64,000 nucleotides of DNA from the NCBI GenBank assembly GCA_014529385.2, contig CM043962.1, forward strand, positions 46,731,098 through 46,795,097, in the 5' to 3' direction. A program made the position numbers and the translations under genes. The notes under the pieces are model-generated. The model was given only the letters and a program-made list of their open reading frames with translations. It did no database searches and was not told where the DNA came from. Origin of the DNA: Adiantum capillus-veneris (taxonomy: Eukaryota; Streptophyta; Polypodiopsida; Polypodiales; Pteridaceae). This document shows, in pieces, positions 31,926 to 42,270 of this stretch (within the stretch, counting starts at the first letter, position 1; every line of letters starts with the position of its first letter).

Positions 31926-32630
31926 TGCAATAAGAACTATGCTACTTCCAATGACACCTACCACACAAGCATCTTAAAACTCAACACCCAAGAAAGACTA
32001 CTCTTTGACGATGTCATGCTCAAAAAATGATTGCACCCAATAGAAGACCTTTATGTTTCTTAAATGGCGGAGCAGGGACTAGAAAAACATTCACCCTCCT
32101 CTTGATTGTACAAGGACTATTACGGCTATACAACCATAAATATGACTCTAGCGTTGACTCCATAAAAGTGTTGCTAACTGCATACACAGGGAAGGAAGCT
32201 TTCAACATCGAAGGCACAACGATACACTCCGCTCTCCATCTACCATTGATCACTACATCCAACGTATCATTGCCTGCAAAAAATCTTAACACCCTGTCTT
32301 TTCTTTACCAAGACCTCAAACTAGTTGTGTTTGACGAAGTGTCCTTAATAGGCCACAATGTCTTTGCAATGGCAGATTCCCACCTCCGAGCTATCAAAAA
32401 ACATACGATAATATTTTGGCGGTGTGGATGTTATTTTATGTGGTAACCTTTACCAAGCTAGCCCAATGCGAGAGTCTTGGATTTTCTCAAAGAAGAACCT
32501 ACTTTTTGAAGCAATCGCACCATCCTTTTGGCACCATCTTGTAAAGTGCTATGAACTCACCATCACTATGCGGGAAAATGATACAACGTATATTAATATC
32601 CTCAATAGACTGTTATCCCTCTTTCTCTAG
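31926..32630 (+). pseudogene. PIF1/Helitron-type DNA helicase fragment
   Basis: The ATPase core of a PIF1-family helicase, which in plants is usually the helicase part of Helitron RepHel proteins. LKLNTQERLLFDDVM precedes the core. Walker A is LNGGAGTRKTFTL (Gly to Arg inside the loop), then TAYTGKEAFNIEGTTIHSAL (motif Ia). Walker B is LVVFDEVSLIG, and motif III appears as CGNLYQASPM with Asp replaced by Asn. At least two frameshifts (about 32020 and 32425). It is cut at its right end by the (TC)n tract. No Rep nuclease or Helitron ends were found. Confidence 0.75.
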
Positions 32631-32661
32631 CCATTTGTGCCATCAGCTCCAGAAGGCCATG

Positions 32662-33090
<429 letters not shown>

Positions 33091-33178
<88 letters not shown>
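33091..33178. repeat. (AG)n microsatellite, about 88 bp
   Basis: Perfect GA/AG repeat immediately downstream (in LINE orientation) of the end of the minus-strand LINE. Confidence 0.97.
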
Positions 33179-33182
<4 letters not shown>

Positions 33183-33210
33183 ATGATTGTCCTCGGAGGT
33201 CAAATATGAC

Positions 33211-33456
33211 CTATGGGACCAAAGCTACATGTGATGTAGTATGTGTATGGTTGGTGAGTGACTCTTGATGCTCCAAAATTGTGGTGATGAGAGTCACAAC
33301 CGAGAGCCAACAATGTGGCTGGGAGAGGAAAGTGTGTAGGTCTAATCCATGGATAAAAATGTGAGGGAAGCAAGTTTGGATGTGACCAAAAGATGAGCAC
33401 TCTAGTAGTGTGTGGTACTCAAATGCTCGAACTAGTAGTGAGCATAATGTGCACAA
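33211..33456 (-). pseudogene. LINE C-terminal Cys-His motif region
   Basis: Minus frame with CTLCSLLVRAFEYHTLLEC, matching the C-x2-C-x(n)-H-x4-C motif common at the C-terminus of LINE ORF2 proteins. It lies in the expected place after the RT and confirms the LINE assignment. Confidence 0.6.
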
Positions 33457-33834
33457 TCAATTTGACTCTTCTCCATTGCCCCAACACCCTGCCCCTCATC
33501 GAAGGGAGTGGGAGCTAAGCCAAATGGTTGTGATAGTGCATATCGTTGACAAGGGGATAGGCTCAATCATGTAAGCGTGAGTACGTTTCCTCTTTCAGTG
33601 AAGAACATGGTTTTGTAGTCGGAGGCAATATGGGTGGTGTAATGTATGAAGCATTACTCACCAAAATTCTCGCAAGCGGTAATACATTGGCGTTGTAGAA
33701 AAGCTTCATTCACTTGGGAGTCAATTGAGGCATCATGGAGCAAGTGTAATGCATCCCCTATCCCAAACCGCTTCTTTATGTCTTGCATCCATTCCATGCT
33801 CAAGGTCTTGCTTTTATACGTCTCTTGAACTTTT

Positions 33835-34572
33835 TTACTTGCTTTCCATGCAATTGTAGGAAGTCGATGTGAGGGGTTTTGACGCATCTTTTTCATGTAC
33901 TCCACACCACTTTCCATGCCCAACCATAACCTCAATTGGAAGAGATCCTAACTCAAGACGTAGGAGCATATATGGTGTTTGTGTCTTAACTTCGAGAAAG
34001 TTTGTAAGAGAATACTTTTGGAAATTCTCACACTCTTTCCAAGTAGACTTTGAGATGCTCCCACCCCACAATTCAACTCCATAAAGAAGAACTGGTGTCA
34101 CCAATGCGTCAAAAAGGTACTTCTTGAGAACCCAACACGATGTTTCCAACATTACGCGTGTTGTCAAATGCATAATACACTCTTTTTCCCGCTTCCAAAT
34201 GACGCAATTCATGCCACTTGTAATTGGCCGGAACCTCAGGACAAGGTACTTAAAGCTCTCAACAACTTCAAGTGTCTCATTGCTGTACACATTGCATGGC
34301 TTCTCCTTATGGTTGGTTTTCACAAGCATAACCTTTGTTTTGGATTCATTCACAATTAGCCCACTGTGCAAGTAAAAGTTCTCAAGGACAACCATAAGCT
34401 TTTGTGCGTCTTCTAAAGTGTGTGTTAGAAGCACCACACCATCCGCATACAACAAAAGCATGATTATTGTATTGCAAGTAGTGACCTCTTTGATGCCTTT
34501 TTCTTGCATAAAGTTAAGTACCATTTGTTCCAATTGATCGATGCATAGACCAAAGAGAGTTGGTGACAACAA
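33835..34572 (-). pseudogene. LINE reverse transcriptase, catalytic part
   Basis: A 245-codon minus frame, MLSPTLFGLCIDQLEQMVLN onward, carries the RT palm. The catalytic box reads LLLYADGVVLLTH, where the family has YADD, so one catalytic Asp has become Gly and polymerase activity is expected to be lost. After it come the usual GLIVNESKTKVMLV and SFKYLVLRF motifs. The thumb and connection part (KKYLFDALVTPVLLYGVELW) follows. The protein continues in another frame at 33654-33935 (HRLPTIAWKASKKVQETYKS). Confidence 0.8.
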
Positions 34573-34599
34573 AAATTCTTGTTTAACCCCAATAGTGCT

Positions 34600-34848
34600 T
34601 CAATTTTTTTTTGAAATTCCTCTTCCCATGTGCAATTGACACATCATCTTCTCATAGATTTGAGAAACTGCAAGCATAGACTCACTTGGTACTTGGACTT
34701 CTTCCATCCTTCTCCACAAATATTTATGTGGAATCATATCAAAGGCTTTCTTAAAGTTCACAAAGCAACAATACAATCGCTTGCCTTTCAATCGACTTTC
34801 CTCCATGAGAACACGAAGAGTGACAAGATGATCAATGGTGCTATTGGG

Positions 34849-34850
<2 letters not shown>
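34600..34850 (-). pseudogene. LINE reverse transcriptase, finger/palm start
   Basis: Minus frame with STIDHLVTLRVLMEESRLKG and CCFVNFKKAFDMIPHKYLW. This is the first catalytic motif of LINE RT (family F-V-D-F-x-K-A-F-D), with the first Asp replaced by Asn. It is separated by a frameshift near 34590 from the palm part. The (AG)n tract 34851-34886 sits exactly where the conserved segment before STIDHL should be. Confidence 0.75.

Positions 34851-34886
<36 letters not shown>
34851..34886. repeat. (AG)n microsatellite inside LINE RT
   Basis: About 18 AG units interrupting the minus-strand LINE coding sequence. Confidence 0.95.
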
Positions 34887-34887
<1 letters not shown>

Positions 34888-35146
34888 TGTCGATGAGTGC
34901 CACAAAGACAGCATGCCTTCGGATCACCTCCATAAACAGACGAAGACAAGTGGCTATCAACTCAACTCTAAATGCACTACCCACACTCCATTGAGCGACC
35001 TCCCCAGGGCTCCCCCCCTCTCTCTCATCCATTTGTCCCCTTGCCTCCAAAAAGATCTCCCGCCCGTGCCTTTCTTTTTTCCTTTCATGCCTCTTCCAAA
35101 AACGACATCTTTGGAGATACTCTTTAATAAATACCCAAAAAGTTGA

Positions 35147-35863
35147 ACATACCGACTCGATGATACTATGGCTCCTCATGGCAAGCCAATAAGAGTTGTG
35201 TCTCACATAATACTAGTAGAATTAATAACATTAACATTATTTCTAAATGTGGAGAAAATGCAAGGGGCATAACACATTCTGCTACTCTTAATTCTTGTGA
35301 AAGAGTGGTACACATACAAATCAAAGGATCTATGGCTTTCTACAGATCCACGTGGCACGTTGGACTAATGAATAAAACCTCCTCTCTCCAAGGCATCTAC
35401 CCTTTCCAACTTCCCTAGTGCAACTTCATGAAAGCATTGTGTATGTAGAAGATGAAAGCTCTAGCCCCCTTGGTGTGGCAATTTTATATCTGGGATCCCT
35501 CCAACCCAACATGGTGCACCTAACCATTGATTCCTTGAACCCATGTCACTTATAGACAAGGATGGATTTTACTCTACACGATTGGTTCTCCTCATTCACA
35601 GGAGATTGTCCTCCTTGGATTTAGAATATAGGAAAAGATATATCATTTTTATTTTTATTTTTGGCAATATTCTCTCCAAAAGAGAGAGTTAGATGATAAT
35701 AGTCACAACCAAAAGTAGAACATCTCCATACTAAGAATGAGCCATGGAAGCCAAAAAACAAAAAAAGAATTACTATCAATTTCATACAATACTTAGTGGG
35801 CTTTATAGGGGCCGTATCCACATAGAAACCATAAACAATAGTCTATGAGAGAGCCACCTGACC
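35147..35863. other. non-coding stretch, no gene seen
   Basis: AT-rich flank between the LINE and the minus-strand chromovirus. No domain, RNA or repeat recognised. Confidence 0.4.
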
Positions 35864-35980
35864 TGAAAGGAGGAGAGTAATGCAGTGTGCTAGTCTCCAC
35901 CTAACCATGTTATCTTATACCTAGCATACACAATGTCCGATCGGGCCAATGGCCTTGCCCGTAGGACCCGTGTCCTTACA
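35864..35980 (-). repeat. chromovirus 3' LTR, 117 bp
   Basis: On the minus strand it starts TGTAAGGACACGGGTCCTAC and ends CTTTCA. The same sequence recurs at 46999-47107, 47140-47262, 47957-48077 and 48083-48200, which defines this short LTR family. Confidence 0.85.
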
Positions 35981-35983
35981 TTA

Positions 35984-36008
35984 CCCCCCCCCCCCCCCCC
36001 CCCCCCCC
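35984..36008 (-). promoter_or_regulatory. expanded polypurine tract (25-base G run on minus strand)
   Basis: A run of 25 C on the plus strand is a G run on the element strand. It is placed between the end of the chromodomain coding region and the LTR start (GGGTAA-TGTAAGG). A relative at 47263-47277 has only a short purine run here, so this tract has expanded. Confidence 0.75.
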
Positions 36009-36011
36009 TGG

Positions 36012-36361
36012 AGAATCATTTTCATCCTCAAAAACAAACGTAGAAAAAAGTTTCTTAAGTGCGAAGACATTCTCCCATGTAGAACATTATTTAGGTCCAT
36101 CTAGCCATTTCACGAACACGTGTCGTTTGACATGATGTCTCTGCAAAGCTCACGAGAATCCAAAACCTTTTCGGGTTCATGAGGGATGCTTGGTGGTTCT
36201 ATAATGTCAACTAACACACATGTGTTAACGACATTATCATTCTGTCCTAGCTGTCTTTGTAAACGGCTAACATGAAAAACAGGATGAACTCTTGAGTGCT
36301 CGGGAAGAGCTAACTTATATGCCACTTGACCTGTATATCTGAGAATGGTAACGCTCCACAA
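36012..36361 (-). pseudogene. chromovirus integrase end and chromodomain
   Basis: Minus frames give AYKLALPEHSRVHPVFHVSR (integrase C-terminal domain), then PEKVLDSRELCR. In the next frame come HHVKRHVFVKWLDGPK and STWENVFALKKLF. The last parts match a chromodomain, which in these elements directs integration to marked chromatin. The aromatic and W-E residues are present. Frameshifts lie near 36125-36140 and there is a stop after GPK. Confidence 0.75.
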
Positions 36362-36395
36362 TATTGTGGTGAAAATTTAGCAGCTTTTTCCATCT

Positions 36396-37260
36396 TCATA
36401 CTTTGAGGAAAACCTTGTCTCCTTCTTGGGAAGTAGCAAGACGGTGATGCTCATCTGCGTACTTCTTATATTGATCTTGATCTTGCTTAATATTTTGTCG
36501 AGCAACTCGAAGCATATCAAAATGGTCTTGGAGAAAATCCTTCACTTTTTGCATCTTCTCTATAGCCAACCCCACCGTTACAGGTGATCTAGGTTGAAAA
36601 CCATATAAAAGCATAAATGGACTAAACATTGTAGTCACATGCTTTGAACTATTATAAGAAAATTCCAATATAGGCAAGTAGTCTTCCCAATTGGTTTGCT
36701 TCTTGCTAACGTACACTCGTAGCATATCCTCTAGCACTTGATTAACGCTTTCAATTTGACCATCTGTTTGTGAATGATCAGTCGTACTAAGATTAAGTGT
36801 AGTTTCCAACTTTTGGAACGCAACTGTCCAGAAGTGATTATTAAACTTTCAATCTTTGTCACTGATGATACTAGTTGGAAGACCATAGAGTCTCTATATA
36901 TGCTCTATAAATAGCCACGCTAATTTCGATGTCTGAACCGTAGTCTTAGTGGGAACGAATTGACACCTCTTTGTTAGACGGTCTACAATTACCCATATGG
37001 CATCATGGCCACGATTCGTATTAGGTAGTCCTACTAAAAAATCCATAGAGATACTCTCCCACTTATCTTGTGGAATATCCAAAGGATGTAAAAAAACACC
37101 TACCTTGAGGCGATCTGCCTTATTAACCTGGCAATGTTGGCAGTTTAGTACGTACTCTTGAACATCATGATGTAAGCCTGGCCAATAAATTTACCGTCGA
37201 ACTAAGGCATACATCTTATGAATACTTGGATGACTAGCACTTGGACTATCGTAACAAATA
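36396..37260 (-). pseudogene. chromovirus integrase
   Basis: The zinc-binding part is near 37130-37260 (CQHCQVNKADRLK-like). The core begins at 37082 with WESISMDFLVGLPNTNRGHD, containing the first catalytic Asp, then VDRLTKRCQFVPTKT. The second Asp region near 36860 is frame-shifted. The Glu region is THSQTDGQIESVNQVLEDML in frame 36396-36809, followed by LLYGFQPRSPVTVGL. Catalytic residues appear to survive, but shifts near 36890 and 36815 break the protein. Confidence 0.82.
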
Positions 37261-37351
37261 ATGTTTGGCGCCTAGTGTTGAGTCCTTTAGCACATATACT
37301 CTACCCTTGTGAAGTAAGTAGCCATCATCAATGTAAAAATTCTTCCATCGC

Positions 37352-37900
37352 TTAAGCTCGTCCTGAGTAGGGGTGGAGCATTGTGTGTTGGGAGTTTTTA
37401 TCTGCGCGTGCAGAACCATGTTGATATGGCCGTGCAGAGACATGTGAGTGTAAGGGATCCCTTCTTAAAACTGCACTCCACACTTTAGCATATGATTGAT
37501 CTTGTGCACACTTGCCACGTAATGACTCCCAAAAATCACTCTTTATTTCCATGAAAGCAAGTGAATTAATCTGAGACATCCGTCTTGGTGCATCCACTAC
37601 TATATTATATCGCCCCTTGCAATATTGTAGCTTACAATCATAATCTTGAAGGATCTCCACCCATCTAGCTTTATGACCCTTCAAGTCCGTTTGAGTAGTA
37701 AACCATTTTATACTCTCATGGTCAAAAACCACTTCAAACTCGACACCGTATAAATAGTGTCGCCACTTTCGTAAAGCGTGAACTATGGCATAGAGCTCCC
37801 TCTCATAGACATAATAATTTTGTTGAGCTCTATCCAACTTTTTAATTTCAAAGGCTATAGGTCTTCCCTCCTAGACAAGTACCGCACCAATTGCTTTATC
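37352..37900 (-). pseudogene. chromovirus RNase H
   Basis: Minus frame 37837-37352: RAQQNYYVYERELYAIVHAL, RKWRHYLYGVEFEVVFDHES, IKWFTTQTDLKGHKARW, ILQDYDCKLQYCKGRYN. This is the standard RNase H and tether of Ty3/gypsy pol. The first catalytic Asp lies upstream, in FVIEIDASDKAIGAVLV of the preceding frame, which is followed by a TAG. The DHES segment replaces the usual D-H-x-S/A/N-L, with Asp present. Confidence 0.82.
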
Positions 37901-38783
37901 ACTAGCATCAATCTCTATTACAAACGGCTTAAGTGGGTCAATGATTTCTAGGATGGGAGCAGTGGCTACAGCTACCTCGAGCTGTTCAAAATTGCACCAT
38001 TGGGCTTCTTCCCAAGAAAAGGTCTTACCTTTTGATTCAAGTTGATCCGTCATAGGAACAACGATTTTGGCATAATCACGGGTATATTGTCGATAAAATC
38101 TAGCCATGGCTAAGAAGTTTTGAAGCTCCTCAATCGTATTGGGATGTGGCCATCGAAGAATAGCCGCGACCTTATCAGTGTCGATCTTGATTCCAGAATA
38201 AGAGATCACATGGTCAAGGTAATGTATCTCTGTTTAAAAAAAAAAGCACTTGCTTGGCTTAGCATGCAGGGCATGAGTTCGTAGCTGTTTGAACATTAAT
38301 CGTAAGTGTTCTATGTGTTCATCTTCAGACTTTCTGAATGCTCTGGATATCTTTCAAAAGGATGCGCACCTGGTGGTATCATGTACAAAGATCAATCTTT
38401 GTATAGTATCTTGCCCCATGGAGTTGATCAAACAACTCTTCCACTCGAGGTAGAGGATACTTATTCTTGATGGTTATGGCATTTAACCTACGATAATCTA
38501 CGTACATGCGCGTAGTACCATCTTTCTTTTTTACCAATAGAATTGGCGATGCCCAAGGCGAAGTGCTAGGTCTAATGAAACCACGGGTGGGGTAGTCAGC
38601 CAACTGACGCTCAACCTCCTTGGCCTCACTAGCACTCATACAATAAGGTGGTTTACTTACTGGTTTAGTGCCCCGCAAGACATCTATGTCATGTTGCACA
38701 TCACGTGTAGGGGATAAACCTGGCGGTAAATCACTTGAGAATACATCAATGCAATCCTTGAGTAAGTGAGTCAATTTTTCCAT
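37871..38783 (-). pseudogene. chromovirus reverse transcriptase with deleted catalytic core
   Basis: The N-terminal part (38783-38379) is well preserved: [61 protein letters not shown]. Then about 200 bp that should code for the palm with the F/Y-x-D-D box is missing near 38340. The frame resumes at a HIEHLRLMFKQL-like segment and at SGIKIDTDKVAAILRWPHPN (38209-37871), NFLAMARFYRQYTRDY and FSWEEAQW. RT cannot be active. An expanded A run (about 38235) adds a further shift. Confidence 0.85.
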
Positions 38784-39023
38784 GCAAAAGGAGAAAGTAA
38801 ACTAGAGCTATTTTGGGATGGAGAATCTTGTAATTCCTTTAATGTTTGTTTTACAACAGCTGCTTGTTGCTCAACGTAATTAGAATGGAGAGCACTTTGC
38901 TCTTTAGAATTGTTAGCACTTTGCAAACCATAACTAGAATCCACAACACTTTGCTCTTGAGAATTCACAAGACTCGGAGATAAGTGAATAACACAAAAAG
39001 ACTTCATCTATTAAATCGACTTC
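38771..39023 (-). pseudogene. linker between protease and RT, cut by Copia-2
   Basis: Minus frame rich in Ser, Gln and Asn (SSYGLQSANNSKEQSALHSN, YVEQQAAVVKQTLKEL). This low-complexity connection between protease and RT is common in such elements. Its upstream end is the Copia-2 insertion site, with target duplication ctata at 39024-39028. Confidence 0.6.
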
Positions 39024-39028
39024 CTATA
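39024..39028. other. target-site duplication (left) of Copia-2
   Basis: ctata, repeated at 44259-44263. Confidence 0.92.
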
Positions 39029-39257
39029 TGTTACCATATACATGTGGTAGTGATGTGTGTGAACACACTAGGACGGCCGGGGCATTTTTTTCCCTCTTTA
39101 GGAGGTTTTTCCCCCCCGAGCATTGTATATACGCCCATCACTCGAGGGCTATATATCTTTCCATTGCATACTAAGTAACACACTCTCTATTGTGTGCCTT
39201 GAGCTTCCTTCATCTTCTCCAAGCTGTGTGCATTTCTCTACAACCCTAATTCCAACG
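39029..39257 (+). repeat. Copia-2 5' LTR
   Basis: 229 bp, TGTTACC to CCAACG, where the 3' LTR ends in AACA. TATA-like ATTGTATATACGCCC near 39122-39136. Confidence 0.95.
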
Positions 39258-39259
39258 AT

Positions 39260-39271
39260 TGGTATCAGAGC
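39260..39271 (+). promoter_or_regulatory. Copia-2 primer-binding site
   Basis: TGGTATCAGAGC, complementary to the 3' end of plant initiator tRNA-Met. Confidence 0.93.
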
Positions 39272-39622
39272 AGGTTAGGTTCTCTCAGGCTTAATCGCCA
39301 GCTACTCCAGTACACGCCTGCTCATTTTCTCCGATTACAGTGAGGTTTGGCGAGCGTTCGCAAGTCGACAAATATTTTGGATGAACTCGTAGAGCTCAGT
39401 CTGCTCAGATTTTTGATCGAGCTCATTTCGGCCTCCGTTTCCACTACAAGCGACTAGTCCTGCACAGGCTATTTCGTCATTTTGTGCAAAATTTCTGTCA
39501 GTGCCGTTTTCTGCATAACAGGTGCCTCATAGTCTTCTACGGTTTGTGCTATATAGCACATGTTTTTCTCGCTTCGTTTATCCTATTTTCGGGCAGTTTT
39601 CACATCAGGTGCAACATTTACC

Positions 39623-40600
39623 ATGGCTGACAACAACATAGATGTGTTCAAGATGTTTGCTGCTGAAGACAGGTTGGATGGGGACAATTACCCTATGTGG
39701 ACTTATATGATGCAACATGTTGTTGTGTCAAAGGGTGTCTGGAATATTGTGCAGGGCATTGATGTACGTCCTGGTTCTGAGGACGTAGGCGATGTTGAGG
39801 ATGTTGCAGGTCTTGCTACAAGGATTGCTGTTGAGTTGTTTTGCCTACGGCAGAACAAGCTCGTTGGGATGTAAAGGATGCGCAGGCTCATGCATTGATT
39901 GCATTATCTGTGACGCACCATTGTTCCTCACATTCGTTCAGCAAAATCAGCAAAACAGGCTTGGGATATTTTGGATGGTCTTTATGCAAGTCGCAATGAA
40001 GCTAAAATTGCTTTGTTGCGTAAAGAGTTGGAGTCGAAGATTATGCATGAGGAAGATGATATGGACACTTTCCTTGCTAGTGTCAAGGATATCAATGAGC
40101 AACTTATTTCTGCAGGTGAAGTCATTTCAGACAGTTCCCTTGTGCAGATTGTTCTTGATGCCTTACCAGATTCTTACCAGACTTTTGCTAGTACTTGGAG
40201 ACTTATGACCCAAGGAAATCCATAAGTTGTCAAGTTTGATGCATTGTGCACATTGCTATTGCAAGAGTCACTTTCTAGAAAAAACAGGACTAGACAACGT
40301 GCAATTGAACATGCTTTTATTGCTTCTCAAAGAAAGGGTGGTAACAACAATGCAGCCACTTCTTATGGTTCTTCTGCGAGTGGCAAAACTTCTGTTCCCA
40401 ATGCTTCTGCTGGCAACACTTCGTCTGGAAATTTTGGTCATAAGAGCAAAAAGAAGATGCGTTGCCATTATTGTAAAGCTAATGATCACTTGATCAAGCA
40501 GTGTCCTAAGTTGAAGGCCAAAGAGGCTAAGAAGAAAGAGGGTGGTTCCACTGCAAATGCTGGTTCCACTACAAATGCAGCCATTATAAGGAGACTGTAA
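39623..40600 (+). pseudogene. Copia-2 gag
   Basis: Starts at ATG 39623 (MADNNIDVFKMFAAEDRLDG). This is the capsid-like protein that packs element RNA. The main frame is interrupted near 39835-39965 by indels, resumes at 39971 (ALLRKELESKIMHEEDDMDT), has a TAA at 40223 (CAA in Copia-1) and continues to a zinc knuckle, CHYCKANDHLIKQC, near 40462-40503. A Lys- and Ser/Thr-rich tail ends at 40600. Downstream protease lies in another frame. Confidence 0.87.
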
Positions 40601-40670
40601 TGCTGATGTTGATGCAGAATGAGGTTTTAGCACAGAGTGCACTTACAATCCTGTTGTCCATGATGCATGC

Positions 40671-41531
40671 TTGTCAGCTGCTACAGATTCACATGTGTGG
40701 TATTTTGATAGTGGTGCTACAAAGCACATTACCTCACATCATGAATTGTTCACCTCTCTCGAGTCTGTCCCTCATGGGAATTCAGTCACTTGTGCAAACA
40801 ATGCCTCTTATCCGGTTCAAGGAGCTGTTCCTCATGGGAATTCAGTCACTTGTGCAAACAATGCCTCTTATCCGGTTCAAGGAGTTGGAAAGATTGTGCT
40901 TACTGCTGCAAATGGCAGTTCCTTCACACTTGTTGATGCACTTTATGTACCTGGGATCAAGAAGAATCTCTTGTCTGTATCCGCACTTACTAGACTTGGA
41001 CTTGTAGTCAAATTTGTGGATGACAGATGTACAATTCATGATCTCAGTTTTGGTGATGAAATTGTTGCATCTAGCCTTTTGTGCCGTGGGTTGTATAAGC
41101 TCACTTTGTATGACAAGTGTGGACAAAATTTTGCAAATGCTGTTGTTGCAGATTCAAGGGCTATTTCCGATGCAAAACTTTGGCATGCACGTTTTGGTCA
41201 TCTGAATTTTGCCAGTTTGCTGCGTTTGCAGAAATCTGATATGGTTGCTTTTTTGCCGCCTCTTGAAGCACCTGTCAAACATGTTTGTGAAGGCTGTATT
41301 TTGGGTAAGTTGCAGCGTTCTAAGTTTCCAAAGGATGGTTCAGTTTGGGCCACATGCAGGTTGCAGGTTGTGCATAATGATGTTTGTGGGCCCATGCAAA
41401 CTCCGTCCTTGGGCAATTACCTTTACTTCATGACTTTCATTGATGATTACTCCAGGCAAGCATGGGTATTTCCTCTTAAAGCGAAGTCCGAAGTTTTTTA
41501 TGTGCTTCAAACAATTTTTGGCTATGGCTGA
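40671..41531 (+). pseudogene. Copia-2 protease and integrase N-terminal/core part
   Basis: The protease active site is VWYFDSGATKHITSH (Asp-Ser-Gly at 40707-40715). A 60-bp in-frame tandem duplication around 40770-40889 repeats the peptide VPHGNSVTCANNASYPVQG. Integrase follows: zinc domain WHARFGHLNFASLL, CEGCILGKLQ, and the first catalytic Asp in VVHNDVCGPM. FIDDYSRQAWVFPLK is present. The frame is lost at about 41515. Expansion of the protease flap region by 20 residues is unusual. Confidence 0.87.
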
Positions 41532-42270
41532 AAATTTCTCAAAATGTACTATGGGCACCCTCCGTTCCGATCGAGGGGGGGAGTATATGTCTCATGAATT
41601 TAATGCATTTCTGGCTAGTCATGGGATAAAACACCAATGTACAATGCCTTATACACCTCAGCAAAATGGTGTTGCTAAGAGGAAAAACAGGTCACTAACG
41701 GAAATGGCATGATGTATGGTCAAAAGTCAAGCTTTGCCGCATTCTTTTTGGCTTGAGGCCATCATGTGTGCCACTTATGTACTAAACAGGTGTCCTACGA
41801 AAGCTTTGGAGTCTATTACTCCATATGAATCATGGCATGGAAGAAAGCCTTCTATTGAGCACATGCGTGTTTTTGGCTGTTTGGCATATGCTTTGGTGCC
41901 ACAAACACAGTGCAGAAAATTGGATGATAAGGCTGCCAAATTTATTTTTGTTGGTTATAGTGCTGAAAGCAAAGGTTAGAGGTTATATCATCTGCAAACA
42001 AAGCGTATTCTGGTTTCACGGGATGTAGTGTTTATGGAAGATTTTGTTCAGCCCTTGTTGTCATGTACTAGAGATAGTAATGTAAGCTCACAATACATTT
42101 ATGACACTTTGTTGCCTCTTTTCAGTGGTGGAAACACGAATGTAAGTTCCAATGAGGCAAATGTATAGCCTATGGGGGTTTTTGAAAATGTTACAGATCA
42201 GCCTATTACTGATGCAGATGTACATTATGTACTTGATGAGCAAAGGGCTGAAAATGAGTAGGCTAGAGGT
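41532..42270 (+). pseudogene. Copia-2 integrase C-terminal part
   Basis: The second catalytic Asp is in LRSDRGGEYMSHEF. The expected catalytic Glu in NGVAxRKNR is Lys (NGVAKRKNR, about 41662-41688), a single G-to-A change that should abolish integration. Then come WLEAIMCATYVLNRCPTKAL, PYESWHGRKP and KFIFVGYSAESKG. Stops at 41710 (TGA), 41977 (TAG), 42166 (TAG) and 42259 (TAG); the last two are CAG in Copia-1. Confidence 0.85.

Larger units (their letters stand above)
33200..35146 (-). mobile_element. minus-strand non-LTR retrotransposon (LINE) fragment
   Basis: RT-containing fragment read from about 35146 down to 33200. Parts in order: LRLFMEVIRRHAVFVALIDN, an (AG)n insertion at 34851-34886, the RT palm, and a C-terminal Cys-His domain. 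The 5' end with endonuclease is missing and no poly-A tail is evident. It is a different LINE type from the plus-strand one at 55974: shorter palm and YADG-VVLL in place of FADD-TMLM. Confidence 0.75.
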
